From Gemmiger gallinarum (GTDB taxonomy: Bacteria; Bacillota; Clostridia; Oscillospirales; Ruminococcaceae), in NCBI RefSeq assembly GCF_014982805.1, contig NZ_JADCKC010000002.1, positions 496,001 through 560,000 on the forward strand: a stretch of 64,000 nucleotides of DNA, written 5' to 3'. Positions 24,704-33,337 of the stretch are shown one piece after another. The stretch's first letter is position 1; each line of letters starts with the position of its first letter. Position numbers and translations under genes: made by a program. The notes under the pieces are model-generated. The model did no database searches. It was not told the origin of the DNA and saw only the letters and a list, made by a program, of their open reading frames with translations.

Positions 24704-25114
24704 ATGATCCGGGACATCTGCAGGGACGTGCTGTTTCTGGCGCGGAAATCCCAGCCCGCCGGGCCGGAAGATCTGTCTGTAGCCGCCGACCTTCTGGACA
24801 CCCTTACCGCCCACGCAGACGGCTGTGTGGGCATGGCCGCCAACATGATCGGCGTTTCCAAATGCATCATCGCCTTTGAGGATGCGGGCGAATATCGGGT
24901 GCTTTTCAACCCCCGGATCGTAAAAAGATCCGGTCCCTATGAGGCGGAGGAGGGCTGCCTCTCCCTCACCGGCACCCGCCGGACCAAACGCTGGCAGAGC
25001 ATCAAGGTGCGGTATCAGGACGAGCAGTTCCGGGAGCGGTTCCGCACCTGGACGGGGTGGACGGCCCAGATCATCCAGCACGAGATCGACCACTGCAACG
25101 GCATCCTGATCTGA
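24704..25114 (+). CDS. Peptide deformylase-like protein, short clostridial type
   Basis: A 136-residue protein with the three deformylase motifs. Motif 1 is GMAANMIG (residues 43-50), motif 2 EEGCLS with the metal-ligand C85, and motif 3 QHEIDH with H126, E127 and H130. In housekeeping deformylases motif 1 reads GLAAPQIG; here the oxyanion-hole Gln is Met48. It is also shorter than the usual 150-190 residues. ATG 24704 follows AAGGAG. It may remove N-formyl groups from a limited substrate set or be a specialised paralogue. Confidence 0.8.
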   Translation: MIRDICRDVLFLARKSQPAGPEDLSVAADLLDTLTAHADGCVGMAANMIGVSKCIIAFEDAGEYRVLFNPRIVKRSGPYEAEEGCLSLTGTRRTKRWQSIKVRYQDEQFRERFRTWTGWTAQIIQHEIDHCNGILI

Positions 25115-25130
25115 GGGGGAGAACGCTTCC

Positions 25131-25445
25131 ATGAAAAAATGCCGCATCACGGTGCTGCGCACAGCCCGCTACGACGACCTGATCGCCCAATATGAAAACC
25201 CCATCCCCCATCCCTGCGACATGGAGGTGGGGCAGGTGTTCATCGCCGAGGGCTGGCAGAAACCGGAAGGCTTCTGCCAGAGCGCCTGGGACACCCTCTC
25301 CCCTTTTGTGCTGGCTTTGAGCCACGGCGGGGAGAACTTCTATGACGGATGGATGAAGAATCCCCGTTCCGCCATGCTTTCCTGCAACGACGGCTTTCGC
25401 CCGGTGACCTTTCTTGTGGAGGCGCTGGAGGAAGACGCCCGCTGA
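25131..25445 (+). CDS. TIGR04076-like small protein
   Basis: This 104-residue protein has the layout of the TIGR04076 family: MKKCRITVLRTARYDDLIAQ, then CDMEVGQVFIAEGWQKPEGFC, then SAWDTLSPFVLALSHGG, and a final RPVTFLVEALE strand. Cys residues recur at the positions typical for the family. Its function is unknown. It starts 16 bases after the deformylase-like gene and is probably co-transcribed with it. Confidence 0.65.
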   Translation: MKKCRITVLRTARYDDLIAQYENPIPHPCDMEVGQVFIAEGWQKPEGFCQSAWDTLSPFVLALSHGGENFYDGWMKNPRSAMLSCNDGFRPVTFLVEALEEDAR

Positions 25446-25480
25446 ATACCGAAAGACACCGGCCTCCATGAGCTTTATCC

Positions 25481-25516
25481 AAAAAGGCGTACCCCAAAAT
25501 CGGGGTACGCCTTTTT
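25481..25516. terminator. Bidirectional terminator
   Basis: AAAAAGGCGTACCCC (25481-25495) pairs with GGGGTACGCCTTTTT (25502-25516). It serves the + strand deformylase operon and the converging amylosucrase operon. Confidence 0.92.
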
Positions 25517-25547
25517 GCGTTATCGGTTTTCTTCCGTAAAAGAGGGA

Positions 25548-27917
25548 TCAATTTTCCTCGGTGTGCAGGAACCAGGCAAAGCCATAGGGATAGAGTTCCA
25601 CGTCGTTCAGGTCGTCCCGGTGACCGCCGTACATCAGCTCGTCGTAGGGGCCCTTCTCCCAGGAGGAGACATGGACAAACTCGGGGCTGAAGTTGAAGAA
25701 GGCCATGAGCTTGCGGCCCTGGTACCAGCGGCCCACACCCAGCACATGGCTGCTGCCGGTGTCGAAGGTCCAGACATCGGCCTGGGCGTCAAAGGCTTTT
25801 TCCTCGGCGCGGATGGTCTCCAGACGGCGCAGGCCCTCAAACTGTTTGCCCTGGCGGGTGGTGGTGTCGTGGCGCAGCTCGGCCAGATCCCACTGGAAGT
25901 TGCCGCGGTGGATGTAGCGGCTGTCGTCGGCCTTCTCGGGGTCGTCGTGGTAGGTGTAGTCGTTGAGCTGGCCGATCTCGTCGCCGCTGTACAGCACGGG
26001 AATGCCGCTCTGGGTCAGCATCCAGGCATGGAGCATGAGGTCACAGGAGATGGCCCGCTCCATCTTGAAGGGGTCCTTCTCATAGTCGGCCGCTTCCACG
26101 CCGCACAGGGAGGCCGTGGTGCCGCACAGCCGGGCATCGCCCAGACGGGGATCGTCGTTGTACAGCTCGCCCCGGCTGTCGCTTCCCGGCCATTTGCCGG
26201 TGAACCAGTCGTTGAGGTACTTTTTGTGTGCCACCTCGTTGGTGCCGAAGCGGGCGCCCAGCCAGGGGTAATCCAGGCCCCAGCCGATATCATCGTGGCA
26301 GCGCAGATAGTTGAGGAAGAGGAAGTCCCGGGGCAGGGCACAGACGGTGTCCATCTGGTGGCGCAGCAGCGAGACATCCGCCGTGGCCAGAGAGTTCCAG
26401 GTAGTGGCCATGGTGGTGACATTGTAGAGCATGTGGCATTCGGGCTTTTCGGGGGTGCCGAAGTAAGGCACCACCTTGGCGGGCTCCATGACCACCTCGC
26501 CCAGCAGCAGCACGCTGGGGCAGACGATCTCACAGACCATGCGCATCATGCGCACCAGGGTATGCACCTGGGGCAGGTTGCGGCAGGAGGTGCCCAGTTC
26601 CTTCCAGATGTAGGGCACCGCATCCAGCCGGATCACGTCAATGCCCCTGTTGGTGAGGTAGAGCAGGTTTTCGGTCATGTCGTTGAAAACCACGGGGTTG
26701 GCGTAGTTCAGGTCCCACTGATAGGGGTAGAAGTTGGTCATGACCACCTGCTGGCAGTCATCCAGCCAGGTGAAGCTGCCCGGCGCCGTGGTGGGGAAGA
26801 CCTGGGGCACCGTCTTTTCAAACTCGTTGGGAATGTCCCAGTTGTCGTAGAAGAAGTACCGCTCCCGGTAGCCGGGCTCTCCGGCCCGGGCCTTTTTCGC
26901 CCACTCGTGGTCCTCGCTGGTGTGGTTCATGACAAAGTCCAGGCAGAGGCTCATGCCCTTTTCCCGGCAGGCGTCGGCCAGATGCTCCAGGTCGTCCATG
27001 GTGCCCAGTTCCGGCTCCACCGTGCGGAAGTCCGCCACCGCATAGCCGCCGTCGCTGCGGCCCTTGGGGCTCTGAAGCAGGGGCATGAGATGCAGGTAGT
27101 TGACGCCGCATTCCTGAATGTAGGGCAGCTTTTCCTCCACGCCCTTGAGGTTGCCCGCAAAGGCGTTGGTGTACATCATCATACCCAGCAGATCGCTGCG
27201 GCGGTACCAGTCGGGATTGGCCTCCCGGGCGGCATCCTGGGCGCGCAGAGCGGGCTTGCGGTCGGCCCAGGCCCGGCGCAGCATGTCCACGCAGTAATCA
27301 AAAGCCTGCATGTCGCCGTGATAGAGCTCGCAGTACAGCCATTTCAGCTCGTCATAGTGCCGGGCCAGACGGCGCTCAAAGGCGGCATCGTCGCTCTCGG
27401 CCGGGGCCTTGTCGGCCTTGACCTCCGCCTTGGGGGCCTCCTTCACCGGGGCAGGGGCCGCCTTGAGCTTTTCCGGCACGGGGGCGGCTTTCAGCTTCTC
27501 CTTGACAGGGGCAGCCTTGAGCTTTTCCGGTGCCGGGGCAGCCTTGAGCTTTTCCTTCACCGGTGCGGCCTTCAGCTGGCCGGGAGCCGTCTTGACCTCC
27601 GCTTTCACCGGTTCAGCCTTGGGGGCCTCTTTCACCGGGGCGGGCTCTGCCTTGGGGGCAGGGGCGGCCTTGGCTTCCGCCTTGACCGGCTCGGCCTTGG
27701 GGGTTTCTTTCACCGGGGCGGGCTCTGCCTTGGGGGCAGAGGCCGACTTGGCTTCCGCCTTGACCGGCTCGGCCTTGGGGGCTTCCTTCACCGGGGCAGG
27801 CTCCGCCTTGGGGGCGGCTTCCGCCTGTTTGGCCGCCGCGGGGGCGGCAGCCGGCTTCACCGCATTGGCAGCGGCCTTGGCGGCTTTGGCAGGCTTTTTC
27901 TTCTTTCGGCTTTGCAT
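25548..27917 (-). CDS. Amylosucrase-like GH13 enzyme with a Lys/Pro/Ala/Glu-rich N-terminal tail
   Basis: A 789-residue protein. Residues 1-172 are a low-complexity tail. The rest is a GH13 subfamily-4 enzyme of amylosucrase type: an N-terminal helical domain, DGGYAVADFR, MSLCLDFVMNHTSEDHEW, the nucleophile in VIRLDAVPYIWKELG, the acid/base in LLLGEVVMEPAK, and RCHDDIGWG with the third catalytic Asp. Amylosucrases split sucrose, build alpha-1,4-glucan from the glucose and release fructose. There is no signal peptide. ATG 27917 follows AAGGAGG. It is the last gene of the sucrose operon. Sucrose hydrolysis as the main activity cannot be excluded. Confidence 0.85.
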   Translation of the reverse strand: MQSRKKKKPAKAAKAAANAVKPAAAPAAAKQAEAAPKAEPAPVKEAPKAEPVKAEAKSASAPKAEPAPVKETPKAEPVKAEAKAAPAPKAEPAPVKEAPKAEPVKAEVKTAPGQLKAAPVKEKLKAAPAPEKLKAAPVKEKLKAAPVPEKLKAAPAPVKEAPKAEVKADKAPAESDDAAFERRLARHYDELKWLYCELYHGDMQAFDYCVDMLRRAWADRKPALRAQDAAREANPDWYRRSDLLGMMMYTNAFAGNLKGVEEKLPYIQECGVNYLHLMPLLQSPKGRSDGGYAVADFRTVEPELGTMDDLEHLADACREKGMSLCLDFVMNHTSEDHEWAKKARAGEPGYRERYFFYDNWDIPNEFEKTVPQVFPTTAPGSFTWLDDCQQVVMTNFYPYQWDLNYANPVVFNDMTENLLYLTNRGIDVIRLDAVPYIWKELGTSCRNLPQVHTLVRMMRMVCEIVCPSVLLLGEVVMEPAKVVPYFGTPEKPECHMLYNVTTMATTWNSLATADVSLLRHQMDTVCALPRDFLFLNYLRCHDDIGWGLDYPWLGARFGTNEVAHKKYLNDWFTGKWPGSDSRGELYNDDPRLGDARLCGTTASLCGVEAADYEKDPFKMERAISCDLMLHAWMLTQSGIPVLYSGDEIGQLNDYTYHDDPEKADDSRYIHRGNFQWDLAELRHDTTTRQGKQFEGLRRLETIRAEEKAFDAQADVWTFDTGSSHVLGVGRWYQGRKLMAFFNFSPEFVHVSSWEKGPYDELMYGGHRDDLNDVELYPYGFAWFLHTEEN
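27400..27896 (-). repeat. Coding tandem repeats of the amylosucrase tail
   Basis: Two repeat types are seen in the translation. PKAEPAPVKEAPKAEPVKAE-like units recur about three times, and shorter KLKAAPVKE/KLKAAPAPE units recur about five times. The DNA is near-identical between units, so copy number could vary by slippage or be misassembled. Confidence 0.8.
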
Positions 27918-27949
27918 GGTGGTTCCTCCTTGTTTTTCCGCTCCTGCTC

Positions 27950-29275
27950 TCATTCGACGGTAGACAGGGCGGCAAAGTTTCCTTCCAGCGTCTGTCCCAG
28001 CCCGTACACAATCTGGCTGAGAACATACCGGCCTTCGTTGACAAAAATTTCGATGAGGTTTTCCTCTGCATATATGTCCAGAGCGCAGCCTTCCTCCTCC
28101 AGCCGCGGGGTCTGCGCCGTCAGGCGGCAGCCCTGCAGACCGGCAAAGACTTCACTCCGGTCGGTCTCGATGCGGCCGTCCCGCATCCGGATGCGGTATC
28201 CGCCCACATTCCAGACCTCCCCCTCCCCTATGGTCCCCTGCAGCCGGACCGGCCGGTGCTCTCTCAGCGGCGACAGGTCCTTTGCGGGGCGGTCAAAGCA
28301 GGCGGTCACGGCGGGATGCACCGGGAAGCAGACCTTCCCGTCCCGCAGTTCCACCAGCCGGGGCAGCGACATCATGCCGCACCAGTCGGCGCGGCTGCCG
28401 GTGGGGTCGGTGACCGGCCGGGGCATGCGCATCCAGCCCAGCCACACCCGGCGGCCTTCCCGGTCCAGGGTGCTCTGGGGAGCGTAGAGGTCCAGCCCCC
28501 AGTCCAGAACTTGCATCTTTTCCCGCAGGGTGACCCGGCAGGTGCCGGGGTCAAAGTCGGCGCGGGCAAACATGGCCTGGTCGGGGTATTTCAGCCCGTC
28601 CGCCGTCACCCCCATGGGACAGCCGAACAGCAGCATGCCGTCGTCCAGAGGCATGAGGTCGGGGCATTCCAACGTGGTGCCGAAGGCCGGGTCGGTGCAC
28701 TGGCCGCCGCAGCGCCAGTTCAGACCATCGTCGCTGCGCCAGACCAGCAGGCGGCCGGTGCCCTCCCGGGTACTGCCCAGCACCATGTACCAGGCATCCC
28801 CCTGCCGCCACACCTTGGGGTCACGGGTATTTTTGGGGTCTCCCTCCCGGGGATCGGTGAGGGTGGGGATGATCTGCCGCTTGGCGTTCCAGTTGTCGAA
28901 ATGGACGCCATCCTCCGAGACAAGCATGGCCTGGCTGGCGGTAAAGCGATCCTCCCGGGCATGGTGGATATTCTCGGGGTCCTGCTCCTGATAACGGATG
29001 GCAGTATAGTAGAGAAACAGCCGTCCGTCCTGTTCCACGGCGCTTCCCGAGAACACTCCATTACGATCATAATACTTACTGGGAAAGAGAGCAACCCCTT
29101 TATGCTCCCAATGTACAAGATCGCTGCTCACGGCATGGCCCCAGTGCATGGTCCCCCAGCACGGCGCATAGGGAAAATGCTGATAAAACAGGTGATACTG
29201 TCCCCGGTAAAAGATGAATCCGTTGGGGTCGTTGATCCAGTTGCCGGGGGCTCTCAGATGCAGATAGTCCTTCAT
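27950..29275 (-). CDS. GH32 beta-fructosidase / sucrose-6-phosphate hydrolase
   Basis: The 441-residue cytoplasmic protein has the GH32 active-site series in order: NWINDPNGF (nucleophile Asp), GVFSGSA, NTRDPKVW (transition-state Asp) and LECPDL (acid/base Glu). A C-terminal beta-sandwich ends with YAEENLIEIFVNEGRY. Encoded after a sucrose-type PTS, it is best read as the hydrolase splitting sucrose-6-phosphate into glucose-6-phosphate and fructose. The amylosucrase gene starts 33 bases downstream. The lack of a signal peptide agrees with an intracellular substrate. Confidence 0.9.
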   Translation of the reverse strand: MKDYLHLRAPGNWINDPNGFIFYRGQYHLFYQHFPYAPCWGTMHWGHAVSSDLVHWEHKGVALFPSKYYDRNGVFSGSAVEQDGRLFLYYTAIRYQEQDPENIHHAREDRFTASQAMLVSEDGVHFDNWNAKRQIIPTLTDPREGDPKNTRDPKVWRQGDAWYMVLGSTREGTGRLLVWRSDDGLNWRCGGQCTDPAFGTTLECPDLMPLDDGMLLFGCPMGVTADGLKYPDQAMFARADFDPGTCRVTLREKMQVLDWGLDLYAPQSTLDREGRRVWLGWMRMPRPVTDPTGSRADWCGMMSLPRLVELRDGKVCFPVHPAVTACFDRPAKDLSPLREHRPVRLQGTIGEGEVWNVGGYRIRMRDGRIETDRSEVFAGLQGCRLTAQTPRLEEEGCALDIYAEENLIEIFVNEGRYVLSQIVYGLGQTLEGNFAALSTVE

Positions 29276-29326
29276 GGGGCAGATCCCTCCAAACCGTTCC
29301 GGTGTCCGCAGATGCCGGGACAGGCC

Positions 29327-29358
29327 TTTCGCCCCGTGGAAAAAACCGCGGGGCGAAA
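29327..29358 (-). terminator. Hairpin between the MBL and GH32 genes
   Basis: TTTCGCCCCGTGG (29327-29339) pairs with CCGCGGGGCGAAA (29346-29358). No long U-run follows on the - strand, so it probably attenuates or processes the operon transcript rather than ending it. Confidence 0.6.
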
Positions 29359-29372
29359 GCCGTTTTCAAGTG

Positions 29373-30206
29373 TCAGAATTCGATTTCCATGCCGTCGTAG
29401 GCCACATGGATGCCGCGCTGGGCACCCCAGGCTTCCAGCTGATCGTGGGTCATCTCGCCGTTGTGGCTGAAATGGTTGATGACCTTGACGGTGTGGTCAT
29501 CGGTGCAGCCCAGCTCGGCCAGTTTGGCGAACATGATCTCGTCGTCGGCCAGGCCCATGTGGTAGCCGTCGATGCGCTTGGTGCCCATGGTGGCGTCCAG
29601 GCTGACCAGGTCGTAGTGCTCGGCGGCAATGAGCTTCCAGGCTTCCTCGCTCAGGTTGAGGCCGGTGTCGTGGCCGTAGAAGAAGGTCTTGCCGTCCTTT
29701 TTGCAGATGTAGACCAGGCACTCCTCCCGCTTGTCGTGGTCGGCGGGGACGGCGATGATCTCCCAGCCGTGGGACTGGATGCGGTCACCCCCGTGGGTGA
29801 CGTGGAAGTGCACCACATCCCCGATGGGATGGGGCTTGAACCGGTCCACCAGAATGTGGGCGTCAAAGGCGTCCTTCACCGCCTGGTTGCCGTAGACATC
29901 CAGCACGCCGGTCACTCCGTGGCCGAAGTGCTCGTGGCGGTGGATCAAATCGGTGGGGAACCAGTGATCCATATGGCTGTGGGTCACCAGCAGCGTCTGG
30001 ATCCTGGCCAGCTCCAGCCCGTACTTGAGGGCATGGCAGTAGGTGTCGGGAGGAAAATCCAGCAGCAGCTCCCCGTCCACAATGGCCTGGGTGCGGGTGC
30101 GCAGATTTTTGCCGCCCTCCGCCCGGGCTTTGGTGCAGATGGGGCAGGAGCAGAACAGCGCAGGCCAGCCTTCGGCGGCGGCCGTGCCCAAATAGCGAAT
30201 CTTCAA
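29373..30206 (-). CDS. MBL-fold metal-dependent hydrolase (PhnP-like)
   Basis: A 277-residue metallo-beta-lactamase-fold hydrolase: MKIRYLGTAAAEGWP start, CSCPICTKAR insert, the metal motif VTHSHMDHW, later FFYGHDTGL and INHFSHNGE. PhnP-like members cleave phosphodiesters such as cyclic phosphates. Placement in a sucrose operon between the PTS and GH32 is unusual, so it may hydrolyse a side product of the pathway. The CPIC motif may bind a structural zinc. Confidence 0.8.
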   Translation of the reverse strand: MKIRYLGTAAAEGWPALFCSCPICTKARAEGGKNLRTRTQAIVDGELLLDFPPDTYCHALKYGLELARIQTLLVTHSHMDHWFPTDLIHRHEHFGHGVTGVLDVYGNQAVKDAFDAHILVDRFKPHPIGDVVHFHVTHGGDRIQSHGWEIIAVPADHDKREECLVYICKKDGKTFFYGHDTGLNLSEEAWKLIAAEHYDLVSLDATMGTKRIDGYHMGLADDEIMFAKLAELGCTDDHTVKVINHFSHNGEMTHDQLEAWGAQRGIHVAYDGMEIEF

Positions 30207-30292
30207 GGTGTTTGCCTCCTTGTATCAGCGCCGCCCGGCCGCCCCGTCCTCAGGGAGGGACGCAGCGCCCGGCGCGGTGCAACAGCAGCGGG

Positions 30293-32188
30293 TCAGACCT
30301 GCAGGATCTTGTCCAGCGCCTTGCGGCTGCCGGTCTCGATCTTCAGATCCTTGTAGTCGTCGGCATTGGTCAGCAGCACCGCCACCATGTCGGGATGTCC
30401 GGCAGCGGCGATCTTTTCCCGGTCAAAGGCGATGAGCTTCTCACCGATCTTCACCTTCTGACCGGCCTTCACAAAGCACTGGAAGCCGTCGCCCTTCATG
30501 TCCACCGTATCCACGCCCACGTGGATCAGCAGCTCCATGCCGTCGGGAGAGGTGACGCCCACCGCGTGATGGGTGTCGGTGACAGAGGAGATCTCGCCGT
30601 CAAAGGGAGCCACCACAACGCCCTCGGAAGGCTCGATGCCCACGCCCCGGCCCAGAATGCCGGCGGCAAAGGTCTCGTCGGGGATCTGCTCGGAGGGGAC
30701 CACATTGCCGGAAACCGGCGCATAGACGGTGCCGAGCTGGCACTGGACAGAAGCTTTTTCGGGGACTTCCGCCTGGGGAGCAGACTCAGCGGTCTTTTTT
30801 TCCGGTTCCGCATCCTTGTAGCCGAACAGCCAGGTCAGGGCAAAGGCGACACCGATGGAGATGGCAGCCATGATGATGTACTCCAGGGGATGCTGGAGGC
30901 AGAGCAGCAGGCCGAAGATGCCGGTAACGCCGGTGCCGCTGGCGCCCAGGCCGACGAGGGAGGCATACATGGCGCCCGCCGCACCGCCGATGGCGCCGCA
31001 GACGAAGGGTTTGAAGTGGCGGAGGTTCACGCCGAAGATGGCGGGCTCGGTGATGCCCATGAAGCAGGAGAAGGCGGAAGGCAGAGCCACGGACTTGGTC
31101 TTGCCGTTCTTTGTCTTGAGGGCGACGGCCAGGGTAGCGGCGCCCTGGGCCATGTTGGCGGCGGAGGCCAGAGGCAGCCAGTAGGTCACGCCGTACATGG
31201 AGAGCTGGCCCATGTCGATGACGGTGTACATGTGATGGATGCCGGCCACGACGGTGGTGGAGTAAAGGCCGCCCATGATGAGGCTGCCGATGCCCAGGGG
31301 CAGGGTGAGCAGGGTCTGGATGCCGCCGATGATGCTGTTCTCAATGGTGACGAAGATGGGTCCGATGATGGAGAAGGTCAGGTAGCCGGTGACAAAGACG
31401 CTGACCAGCGGGGTGACGAAGAGGTCAAACATGGCGGGAACGATCTTGTGCAGGCGTTTTTCCAAAAAGCACATGACCCATACCGCGATGATGACGGGAA
31501 TGACGTGGCCCTGATAGCCTACCAGGTCCACCGAGTAGAGACCGAACCAGACGCTCTGGGTCTGATGGACGCCCTCGGTGGCCACGGTCCAGGCGTTCTG
31601 CAGGTTGGGGTGGATCATCATCATGCCGATGACGGCGCCCAGATAGGGGTTGCCGCCGAAGGCCTTGGCGGCGCTGTAGGCGATGAGGATGGGCAGGAAG
31701 GTGTATGCCGTGTTGGAGAACAGGTTGGCAAACACATAGATGGAGCCGGAGGTGTCGATGTTGAGGAAGCCGTTGTTGACCATGAAGTTCAGCGCTTCCA
31801 TGATGCCCATAAGGAAGCCGCTGGCCACAATGGCGGGAATGATGGGGACAAAGATATCGCCCAGCGTCTTGATGGCCCGCTTGAAGGGATTCTGGCGGGC
31901 GGCGGCTGCCGCCTTGACCTCGTCCTTGGTGGCGGCGCTCAGGCCGGAGATGGCGATAAACTCATTATACACCTCGTTGACAACCCCGGTGCCCAGAATG
32001 ATCTGGAGCTGGCCGGAAGCGCTGAACACGCCCTTGACGCCCTCGATGTCCTCCACGGCCTTGGCGTCGCACTTGGCGTTGTCCACCAGGACCAGCCGGA
32101 GCCGGGTGGCGCAGTGGGCGGCAGAGACAAGGTTCTCTTTCCGCCCGACTTTTTCGTAGATTTCCTGGGCTACCTTTTTGTAATCCAT
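30293..32188 (-). CDS. PTS transporter subunit EIIBCA, sucrose type
   Basis: A 631-residue fusion. Residues 1-90 are EIIB with the phospho-Cys in AAHCATRLR (C26). Residues about 105-470 are the membrane EIIC with around ten spans, including IHHMYTVIDMGQL and GITEPAIFGVNLRHF. Residues about 485-631 are a Crr-type EIIA with the active His in LLIHVGVDTVDMKGDGF. It phosphorylates sugar during uptake. Sucrose is the likely substrate given the co-transcribed GH32 and LacI. ATG 32188 follows AAAGGA; a frame open upstream has no ribosome site. Confidence 0.9.
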   Translation of the reverse strand: MDYKKVAQEIYEKVGRKENLVSAAHCATRLRLVLVDNAKCDAKAVEDIEGVKGVFSASGQLQIILGTGVVNEVYNEFIAISGLSAATKDEVKAAAAARQNPFKRAIKTLGDIFVPIIPAIVASGFLMGIMEALNFMVNNGFLNIDTSGSIYVFANLFSNTAYTFLPILIAYSAAKAFGGNPYLGAVIGMMMIHPNLQNAWTVATEGVHQTQSVWFGLYSVDLVGYQGHVIPVIIAVWVMCFLEKRLHKIVPAMFDLFVTPLVSVFVTGYLTFSIIGPIFVTIENSIIGGIQTLLTLPLGIGSLIMGGLYSTTVVAGIHHMYTVIDMGQLSMYGVTYWLPLASAANMAQGAATLAVALKTKNGKTKSVALPSAFSCFMGITEPAIFGVNLRHFKPFVCGAIGGAAGAMYASLVGLGASGTGVTGIFGLLLCLQHPLEYIIMAAISIGVAFALTWLFGYKDAEPEKKTAESAPQAEVPEKASVQCQLGTVYAPVSGNVVPSEQIPDETFAAGILGRGVGIEPSEGVVVAPFDGEISSVTDTHHAVGVTSPDGMELLIHVGVDTVDMKGDGFQCFVKAGQKVKIGEKLIAFDREKIAAAGHPDMVAVLLTNADDYKDLKIETGSRKALDKILQV

Positions 32189-32290
32189 AACACTGCAATC
32201 CTTTCTTTTTCTATTTCCACTCCCGCCAGGGGAGAAGAGATACAACATCTGCCGTGCGGACAACGGGGTCCGCGGGAGGGGCATTCGCCG

Positions 32291-32304
32291 AGAATACGTA
32301 TTCT
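32291..32304. promoter_or_regulatory. Perfect LacI-type operator of the sucrose operon
   Basis: AGAATACGTATTCT is a perfect 14-bp palindrome, 103 bases upstream of the PTS ATG and just after the LacI terminator. Its ATACGTAT core also occurs in the two operators at 9142-9188. Confidence 0.8.
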
Positions 32305-32315
32305 TAACTGTCCTG

Positions 32316-32343
32316 AAAAAAGGACAACTTTTTATCGTTGTCC
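32316..32343 (-). terminator. Terminator of the sucrose LacI gene
   Basis: GGACAAC (32322-32328) pairs with GTTGTCC (32337-32343). On the - strand the stem is followed by TTTTTT. It is five bases past the LacI stop codon. Confidence 0.85.
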
Positions 32344-32348
32344 AAATA

Positions 32349-33317
32349 TCATGTACTTTCCCGGATGACCAGTTCCGCGGGGAAAGGCCGGTTCTGTGCC
32401 TCCCGGGGGCCGGGGTGTTCAATGCGGTCCAAAAGCCATTCCACGGCCTCCCGGGCCATGGAAGCGGTGGGCTGGCTGACGCTGCTGAGCCGGGGATTGA
32501 GGAACCGCCCCATGAAGGTATCGTCAAAGCCTATGACCCCCGCCTGCCGGGGCACCGAGATGCCCAGCTCCCGCAGGATGTCCAGCACCTGCAGGGCGTA
32601 GATATCGTTGCCTGCAAAGATGGCGGCGCGGGCGGTATCGCTGAAAAACCAGTCCCGCAGCTCCTGGCCAAGCTGGTCGTGGGAGCGCAGCACCCGGTTG
32701 GTGGCAGCGTCCCCGAATCCCCGGTCTGTCAGCTGCCGACGGAAGCCCACATACTTGCCGTCGTAGTCCTTGCCGATGAAGAGGAAGCGCCGGTAGCCCC
32801 GGTCAATGAGGTGATCCGCCACCATGGCCCCCGCCTGGGCGTGGTCCACATAGAAGGAATCCAGTCCATGGGCCCGCCGGGTGATGGTCACCACGGGAAC
32901 GTCCAGTTTTTTTACGTAATCCCGCCATTGGGGGCTGGTCTCCCGGATGGGGACCGCCAGCACTCCGTCCACCCGGTAACGGCGGACCACGTCCAGATAT
33001 TCCTGCTCGTTTTTAGGGTTGTAGTCACTGTTGAAAAGAATGATGCTGTAGCCGTTTTCCCGTGCGGCCACCTCAATTTGTTTGGCAAGGTCGGCAAAAA
33101 ATCCGTTGGAGATGTCGGTCACCAGCACGCCCAGCAGGCGGGTCTTGCTGCCCTGCAGCCCCTTGGCCAGAGCATTGAACTGATAGTCATGGGCCCGGGC
33201 GCAGGCCAGCACCCGTTCCCGGATCTCAGGGGCCACCTTGGTGTTGCCGTTGAGCACCCGGGATACCGTCGGCTGGGAGACATTGGTCAGCCTTGCGATT
33301 TCAGACATTGTTATCAT
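32349..33317 (-). CDS. LacI-family regulator of the sucrose operon
   Basis: The 322-residue protein has the LacI helix-turn-helix (MSEIARLTNVSQPTVSRVLNG), hinge (NALAKGLQGSKTRLLGVLVTD) and effector domain (GVLAVPIRE, AIFAGNDIYALQVL, VIGFDDTFMGRFLNPRLSSV). It lies directly upstream of the PTS gene. The AGAATACGTATTCT site at 32291, and the related GAATTCGTATTC in its own leader, indicate control of the operon and of itself. The start could be ATG 33317 or ATG 33308; neither has a strong ribosome site. Confidence 0.9.
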   Translation of the reverse strand: MITMSEIARLTNVSQPTVSRVLNGNTKVAPEIRERVLACARAHDYQFNALAKGLQGSKTRLLGVLVTDISNGFFADLAKQIEVAARENGYSIILFNSDYNPKNEQEYLDVVRRYRVDGVLAVPIRETSPQWRDYVKKLDVPVVTITRRAHGLDSFYVDHAQAGAMVADHLIDRGYRRFLFIGKDYDGKYVGFRRQLTDRGFGDAATNRVLRSHDQLGQELRDWFFSDTARAAIFAGNDIYALQVLDILRELGISVPRQAGVIGFDDTFMGRFLNPRLSSVSQPTASMAREAVEWLLDRIEHPGPREAQNRPFPAELVIREST

Positions 33318-33337
33318 ACATGTTGTACCAGCAGTGT

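Noticed and set aside
27400-27896. CRISPR-like or minisatellite array
   Set aside because: The repeats lie in frame inside the amylosucrase coding sequence and encode a regular amino-acid pattern; there are no unique spacers.
25515-28487. 990-codon open frame on the + strand opposite amylosucrase and GH32
   Set aside because: The opposite strand has clear catalytic motifs and ribosome sites. This frame has none and crosses a terminator.
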